From: Streptomyces adelaidensis
GTDB taxonomy: Bacteria > Actinomycetota > Actinomycetes > Streptomycetales > Streptomycetaceae
NCBI RefSeq assembly: GCF_016598475.1
Contig: NZ_JAEMUX010000086.1
Span: forward strand, 1 to 33,757
Direction of reading: 5' to 3'
DNA: 33,757 nt
Both the position numbers and the translations under genes were made by a program. The notes beneath the pieces are model-generated. The model worked only from the letters and a program-made list of their open reading frames with translations, ran no database searches and had not been told where the DNA came from. This document shows, in pieces, positions 29,576-33,757 of the stretch. How positions within the stretch are numbered: the first letter of the stretch is position 1; each line of letters opens with the position of its first letter.

Positions 29576-30748
29576 TCAGATGCTGATAGAGATCGCGAGT
29601 GTCCCTAGTAGCTTTCCGATCTCGGTCTGCAACTGATGCGCCGCGGGCAGCAGCCGGTCGGCCTGGTGCAGGGGCAGCGAAATGGCCAGAGTCCCGGCGG
29701 TCGCCCCCGCGGTGATGGGGATCGCGGCGCAGACCGTCCCCAGGGCGTACTCCTGACGCTCGACGACCGGTTCCATCCGCCCGATCCGGTCCAGGCGCCG
29801 TAGCAGCGTCTCGTTGTCGCGAACGGTGTACGGGGTGAGTGACTGCACCGGATAGCGGTTTAGGTGATCGCGGCGGGCGTCGTCGCCGAGCTGGGACAGC
29901 AGACACTGCCCGATGGCGTGTGCGTGGCCGGTCTCCCGGAAGTCTGCCCACTCCTCGACCGCGGGGAGGTTCGGGCTGTCGGCGACACACTTGACCTCGA
30001 TCTCGCCGTCCCGGTAGATCGCAAAGTAGACGGGTGCGCCGAGGGCGTCCCGCCAGTGCGCCAGTGCCTCGCCCACCGTGCTGCGACGTTTCTGCTGCGC
30101 TCCGCTGCTGCTCAGCCGCTCGGCGGCCTCACCGAGGAAGAACAGCCCCTTCTCCCGGCGCAGATAGCCCTCGTGCACCAGCGTGCGCAGCAGGTGGTAC
30201 GCCGTGGGCAGGGCGAGTCCGGCATCCCGCGCCAACTGCTTGGCCGGCGCCCCGTGTTCTCGCTCGGCGACGGCTTCCAGCAGCCGCATCGCCCGCTGTA
30301 CGGAGCCGATGAGGGTGCCGGAGTTCGTCTCCGACACGGGCGTCGGGGCAGGGGGCGGGATGCGCGTCCCCCTGCCCGAACCGTGCCCGTGAGGCGGCCC
30401 GGGCCGGACGAGTGCCCCCGCCGGTGCCTGTGTCCGGGTCGGTGGGGCCGGTGTCCGCGGCTGCGCCCGTGGCGGCGTCTGCGCCACCGGAGGGTCGCCG
30501 CCCCGAGCGTTCTCCTCACCCGGCGAGGTGCGTGGCTGCGCGGGGGGAGCCGGGGCCTTGGAGGACCTCGTACGCGACGGAGGCGGCGGAACCTGAGTCG
30601 GCGCGGCCCGAACACATGGCTGCTCGGCGGCGGCTGTCGGTGTGGATCGAGGGCCCGGCTGGGTGGGAGGAACGGCGCTCTGCGCCGACTGGGAGCGCTG
30701 GGCTGGTGGAGAGAGCGGATCTGCGGGTGCGGTGTCAGCCGTGGCCAA
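29576..30748 (-). CDS. ssgR: IclR-family regulator SsgR with a long Pro-rich N-terminal extension
   Basis: An open frame of 390 residues. The IclR part runs from about residue 143 to the end: the winged helix (SVQRAMRLLEAVAE, then APAKQLARDAGLALPTAYHLLRTL) and the effector domain (PVYFAIYRDGEIEVKCV, GHAHAIGQCLLS). The first 138 residues are Pro/Ala/Thr/Arg-rich low complexity. The position next to ssgA identifies it as SsgR, the activator of ssgA in sporulation. The TTG at 30748 has GGGAG 7 nt upstream, which supports the long form; an internal GTG at about 30337 would give some 253 residues, closer to the roughly 240 that I recall for S. coelicolor SsgR, but it lacks a ribosome-binding site. 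The start is therefore uncertain. Confidence 0.85.
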   Translation of the reverse strand: MATADTAPADPLSPPAQRSQSAQSAVPPTQPGPRSTPTAAAEQPCVRAAPTQVPPPPSRTRSSKAPAPPAQPRTSPGEENARGGDPPVAQTPPRAQPRTPAPPTRTQAPAGALVRPGPPHGHGSGRGTRIPPPAPTPVSETNSGTLIGSVQRAMRLLEAVAEREHGAPAKQLARDAGLALPTAYHLLRTLVHEGYLRREKGLFFLGEAAERLSSSGAQQKRRSTVGEALAHWRDALGAPVYFAIYRDGEIEVKCVADSPNLPAVEEWADFRETGHAHAIGQCLLSQLGDDARRDHLNRYPVQSLTPYTVRDNETLLRRLDRIGRMEPVVERQEYALGTVCAAIPITAGATAGTLAISLPLHQADRLLPAAHQLQTEIGKLLGTLAISISI

Positions 30749-30982
30749 GGGTCACTCCCGAAGCGCGAGGAGGGCCGCCCGTGCGGGGGACACGGGAGGA
30801 AAATGCGCCGCCCGCGGGGGTCGAGCCCGCGACGAGTTCCCGGACTCTAGCCGCCTGTCACCGTCCGTAGACGGGCCCGACGGGAAACTTCCCTCTGGCG
30901 AGGGAACCTCACGTTCCTGTTACCGCCGCGCCCTGACCGGCCTCACTCACTCACGTCACAGCCGTTACCCCGTGCTGACGCC

Positions 30983-31195
30983 TCACCAGTCGCCGCGCGA
31001 GGAGGAGCCCGCCGTGAACTTCCGTACGACGTAGATCAGTCCACCGACCAGTGCCACGAAGACCAGCACCTTGAAGAGCAGGCCGACCACGACCTGGACG
31101 ACGCTGACTATCAGCCCTCCGAACACGAGCAGAGCGATGACCGGCACCGCGATCCACTTCACCCACCACGGCATCCCCGTGAAGATCTCCCGCAT
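30983..31195 (-). CDS. Small two-span membrane protein (DUF5326-like)
   Basis: A 70-residue protein that begins MREIFTGMPWWVKWIAVPVIALLV and has two adjacent hydrophobic segments (about 10-32 and 36-57) and a short Ser/Arg tail. It resembles the DUF5326 family of small Streptomyces membrane proteins; this is from memory. Function is unknown. The ATG at 31195 has AAGGAG about 10 nt upstream; the longer frame starting at 31234 lacks this. TAGCAT at 31274-31279 (minus) may be its -10. Confidence 0.8.
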   Translation of the reverse strand: MREIFTGMPWWVKWIAVPVIALLVFGGLIVSVVQVVVGLLFKVLVFVALVGGLIYVVRKFTAGSSSRGDW

Positions 31196-31331
31196 CGCCC
31201 TTGCTCCTTGTGTCTCCACCCGTCGCCCCGCCACCGGGGCACTGCTTCCGGGCCTACAGCTGTCCTGTCATCGATGCTAGGGCCGCGAAGGGGCCGTTCG
31301 GGGGCTTCGCACCCCTTGTCCGTCCCTGATC

Positions 31332-31346
31332 GTTCCCCTAGGGAAC
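31332..31346 (-). terminator. Short hairpin downstream of the cupin gene
   Basis: GTTCCC-CTA-GGGAAC, a perfect 6-bp stem 13 bp past the cupin stop. It is a modest terminator candidate without a T-run. Confidence 0.35.
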
Positions 31347-31359
31347 CGTGAAGCGGACC

Positions 31360-31677
31360 TCAGCCCTCCGGCGGAGAGAAGACCACCACGACCCTCAGGT
31401 CCTCGGTGATGTGGTGGAACTTGTGGGCGACCCCGGCGGGCACGTACACGACACTGCCACGCGCCACCTGGGTAGTCTCCAGGCCGACCGTGAGCGAGGC
31501 CCGGCCGCTCACCACCAGGTACACCTCGTCCTGGCTGTGGGGCTTCTGCGGGTCGAGTTCGCCGGCGTCGAGCGCGTACAGGCCGACGGACATGTTCCGC
31601 TCGCGCAGGAACTGCAGATAGGCACCGTCATTGGCGGCTCGCTCCGCCTCCAGTTCATCCAACCGGAATGCCTTCAT
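31360..31677 (-). CDS. Single-domain cupin protein
   Basis: A 105-residue protein with one cupin barrel of the Cupin_2 type. Motif 1 is HSQDEVYLVVSGRASLTV (His47, Glu51) and motif 2 is VPAGVAHKFHHI (His85), so metal binding is possible. Such small cupins are isomerases, dioxygenases or sensors; the sequence does not say which. The ATG at 31677 begins the conserved part (MKAFRLDELEAER). A GTG at 31734 would add 19 residues and nearly meet the divergent gene. No clear Shine-Dalgarno is present. Confidence 0.85.
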   Translation of the reverse strand: MKAFRLDELEAERAANDGAYLQFLRERNMSVGLYALDAGELDPQKPHSQDEVYLVVSGRASLTVGLETTQVARGSVVYVPAGVAHKFHHITEDLRVVVVFSPPEG

Positions 31678-31734
31678 CGACTTAGTCGCCCCTGCCCAGT
31701 GCTCGTACCGATCTCTTCTGCCACGATCAGACAC

Positions 31735-32112
31735 ATGATGAATTTCCTAGTCAAGACGATCGCCAACGCGGGTGCCCTGGCAGTCGCCGTATGGCTGATC
31801 GACAAGATCACTCTGACCGGGGACAGCACGGGCAAGAAGGTCGGCACGCTGCTGCTGGTCGCTCTCGTGTTCGGCCTGGTGAACGCCGTGGTCAAGCCGC
31901 TCGTGAAGCTGCTCACCCTCCCGCTGTTCATCCTCACGCTCGGCCTGTTCACACTGGTCGTCAATGCCCTGATGCTGCTGCTCACCTCGTGGCTGGCCGA
32001 CAAGCTCGATCTGAGCTTCCACGTGGACGGGTTCTGGATTGCCGTCCTCGGCGGACTGATCATCTCGATCGTCTCGTGGGCGCTCAGCCTCGTCCTGCCC
32101 GACGGCGACTGA
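31735..32112 (+). CDS. Four-span membrane protein (PF04020, 'phage holin family 4')
   Basis: A 125-residue protein with four hydrophobic segments at about 4-22, 36-55, 58-82 and 95-118. It has the family's VNAVVKPLVKLLTLPLFILTLGLFTLVVNALMLLL-type core, in which the KP-LLTLP and N-A-L motifs are diagnostic. The 'holin' name comes from the database; in chromosomes these are housekeeping membrane proteins of unknown role, and no phage genes are nearby. The start is ATG 31735 or the adjacent ATG 31738. It is followed 8 bp later by ptpA, so the two are co-transcribed. Confidence 0.85.
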   Translation: MMNFLVKTIANAGALAVAVWLIDKITLTGDSTGKKVGTLLLVALVFGLVNAVVKPLVKLLTLPLFILTLGLFTLVVNALMLLLTSWLADKLDLSFHVDGFWIAVLGGLIISIVSWALSLVLPDGD

Positions 32113-32120
32113 GGGTCGGC

Positions 32121-32612
32121 ATGACCTACCGAGTCTGTTTCGTCTGCACCGGCAACATCTGCCGCTCCCCGATGGCCGAGTCCGTCTTCCGCGCCCGCAT
32201 AGCGGAGGCCGGACTCGACGGCCTGGTCGAGGTCGACAGCGCGGGCACCGGCGGCTGGCACGAGGGCGACGCCGCCGATCCACGCACCGTCTCCGTCCTG
32301 GAGGCGAACGGTTACGACGGCATGCACGCGGCCCGGCAGTTCCAGGTCTCCTGGTTCTCCCGCCTCGACCTCGTCATCGCCCTCGACGACGGCCACTTCA
32401 AAGCCCTGCGCCGCCTCGCGCCCACGGCGGCGGACGCGGACAAGATCCGGCTCCTGCGCTCCTACGACCCCGCCGCGGGCGACGACCTCGATGTTCCCGA
32501 CCCCTACTACGGGGGCATGGACGGCTTCGAGGAGTGCCTGGAGCTCGTGGAGGCGGCGAGCCCCGGGCTGCTGGCCGCCGTACGCGAACAGACGGAGGGA
32601 CTGATCGCATGA
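32121..32612 (+). CDS. ptpA: Low-molecular-weight protein-tyrosine phosphatase PtpA
   Basis: A 163-residue LMW protein-tyrosine phosphatase. The P-loop CTGNICRS has nucleophile Cys9 and Arg15; the acid Asp is in VPDPYYGG, with the two Tyr that regulate some family members. The sequence strongly resembles S. coelicolor PtpA, whose overexpression, as I recall, raises antibiotic pigment production. The ATG at 32121 has GAGGG 7 nt upstream. Its TGA overlaps the ATG of the next gene (ATGA), coupling it to a sulfur amino-acid enzyme. Confidence 0.95.
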   Translation: MTYRVCFVCTGNICRSPMAESVFRARIAEAGLDGLVEVDSAGTGGWHEGDAADPRTVSVLEANGYDGMHAARQFQVSWFSRLDLVIALDDGHFKALRRLAPTAADADKIRLLRSYDPAAGDDLDVPDPYYGGMDGFEECLELVEAASPGLLAAVREQTEGLIA

Positions 32613-33757
32613 GCACGGAGAACCCCACCGCGGGCCCCGGTGACGGCACGCGCGCGGTGCGGGCCGGACTGCCCGAGCCCGTCAAACACGAACCGACCCT
32701 TCCCGGGCCGGTCTTCGCCGCTCACTACCACCTCCCGGGCGAGCCCACCGGCCCGTACGCCTATGGTCGCGACCAGAACCCCACATGGACCCTCCTGGAA
32801 CGCGCCATCGGCGAACTGGAGGCGCCCGGGAGGGACGACGCCGTGGAGACGCTCGTCTTCGCCTCCGGAATGGCCGCCATCTCCGCCGTCCTCTTCTCAC
32901 AGCTGAGCACCGGCGACGTCGTCGTCCTGCCGAGCGACGGCTACAACGTGCTGCCCCTGGCGGGTGAGCAGCTGCGGTCGTACGGCATCGAGGTGCGCAG
33001 CGCCCCGACGGGCGGCGACGCCCAGCTCGACGCTCTCGACGGCGCCAAGCTGCTGTGGATCGAGACTCCGTCGAACCCGGGGCTGGACGTGTGCGACGTG
33101 CGGCGGCTCAGCGCGGAAGCACGCGCGCGTGGCTGCCTGGTCGCCGTCGACAACACGCTGGCGACACCGCTCGGGCAGCGGCCGCTGGACCTGGGAGCCG
33201 ACTTCGCGGTGGCCAGCGGCACCAAGCAGCTGACCGGGCACGGGGACGTCCTGCTCGGATACGTCGTCGGGCGCGATGCCTCGCTGATGGCCGGCGTACG
33301 GCGCTGGCGCAAGATCGTCGGGGCCATCCCGGGCCCGATGGAGGCCTGGCTCGCGCACCGCTCGCTCGCCACACTCCAGCTGCGCGCCGACCGGCAGAAC
33401 GCCAACGCCCTGGCCGTGGCCCAGGCGCTCAAGGAACGGCCCGAGGTGACCGGGCTGCGCTACCCGGGGCTGCCCGACGACCCCTCGCACAAGATCGCTT
33501 CGCAGCAGATGCGGCGCTTCGGGTGCGTGGTGTCGTTCACGCTGCCCGCGCGCGCGCGTGCCGACCGTTTTCTCGACGCGCTCCGCCTCGTGGACGATGC
33601 CACAAGCTTCGGCGGCGTGCGGTCCACCGCGGAACGGCGCGGGCGGTGGGGAGGCGACGCGGTGCCGGAGGGCTTCATCCGTTTCTCGGCCGGCGCCGAG
33701 GACACCGACGACCTCGTGGCGGATGTGCTGCGTGCGCTCGCTGTTGCTACCGACTAG
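32609..33757 (+). CDS. Cys/Met metabolism PLP enzyme (cystathionine gamma-lyase/synthase-like)
   Basis: A 382-residue PLP enzyme of the Cys/Met metabolism family. Seen are YAYGRDQNPTWTLLE (the Y.R..NPT..LE motif), FASGMAAISAV near 90, IETPSNPGLDVCD near 150, VDNTLATPLGQRP near 170 and the PLP Lys in ASGTKQLTGHGDVLLG. It could be a cystathionine gamma-lyase, gamma-synthase or methionine gamma-lyase; family motifs alone do not separate these. The ATG at 32609 overlaps the ptpA stop, and GGAGGGA lies upstream. The gene is complete: its TAG is the last codon of the window. Confidence 0.92.
   Translation: MSTENPTAGPGDGTRAVRAGLPEPVKHEPTLPGPVFAAHYHLPGEPTGPYAYGRDQNPTWTLLERAIGELEAPGRDDAVETLVFASGMAAISAVLFSQLSTGDVVVLPSDGYNVLPLAGEQLRSYGIEVRSAPTGGDAQLDALDGAKLLWIETPSNPGLDVCDVRRLSAEARARGCLVAVDNTLATPLGQRPLDLGADFAVASGTKQLTGHGDVLLGYVVGRDASLMAGVRRWRKIVGAIPGPMEAWLAHRSLATLQLRADRQNANALAVAQALKERPEVTGLRYPGLPDDPSHKIASQQMRRFGCVVSFTLPARARADRFLDALRLVDDATSFGGVRSTAERRGRWGGDAVPEGFIRFSAGAEDTDDLVADVLRALAVATD

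Noticed and set aside
30412..30870. Plus-strand frame ending in a GVEPATSS-type sequence
   Set aside because: It is antisense to ssgR, and the GVEPATS string is a known artefact of translating tRNA-like T-arm sequence.
31735..32112. Prophage remnant suggested by the 'holin' family name
   Set aside because: No integrase, lysin, structural or att sequence is nearby, and PF04020 proteins are common in non-phage contexts.

Overview
The window is high-GC actinobacterial chromosome, almost certainly Streptomyces. Codon use is strongly G/C at third positions, many genes start with GTG, and several -10 boxes sit 6-7 nt before the start codon (leaderless transcripts). It carries the sporulation pair ssgA/ssgR, a fused cydCD and an F420-type oxidoreductase. 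From memory, gene content and order match the core region of S. coelicolor from about SCO3920 (right end here) to SCO3960 (left end), not far from oriC. I cannot confirm species or locus tags without a search.

Layout: a tRNA-Ser(GCU) with its terminator (88-263, minus); a small unknown gene (533-895); a four-gene ABC-2 exporter operon (1058-4619, minus); a plus-strand, translationally coupled operon of an M24 peptidase-like protein, an EphD-like alpha/beta-hydrolase/SDR fusion, a ferritin-like PF10118 protein and a MerR-type regulator (4953-9515); kptA, a luciferase-like oxidoreductase and a HAD phosphatase (9639-12431); an M23 peptidase and cydA-cydB-cydCD (12506-20047, minus); hisC (minus); a LacI-type regulator with a TTA codon; a calcineurin-like phosphatase; a membrane protein; thiC with a TPP riboswitch (minus); a YibE/F-like membrane protein; ssgA and ssgR (minus); a small membrane protein and a cupin (minus); then a PF04020 membrane protein, ptpA and a PLP-dependent cystathionine lyase-like gene (plus), which ends on the last base.

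The most interesting layer is not the proteins. Several chromosome-maintenance sites are embedded among ordinary genes. Three parS-type ParB sites fill the cydB-cydCD gap, and one contains the likely cydCD start codon. A fourth, one base off consensus, lies inside the TPP riboswitch of thiC, where it should form the optional hairpin of the aptamer. Three DnaA-box matches occupy 54 bp before kptA, and an inverted pair of DnaA boxes lies just upstream of the hisC promoter region. This suggests a ParB/DnaA-binding neighbourhood interleaved with respiratory, thiamine and histidine/aromatic amino-acid genes.

Functional links: cydA carries a Rex-type operator at its probable transcription start, so bd oxidase should be made when NADH/NAD+ is high. 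The TTA codon in the LacI-type gene makes it a candidate for bldA control. ssgR next to ssgA places sporulation control in the same stretch.
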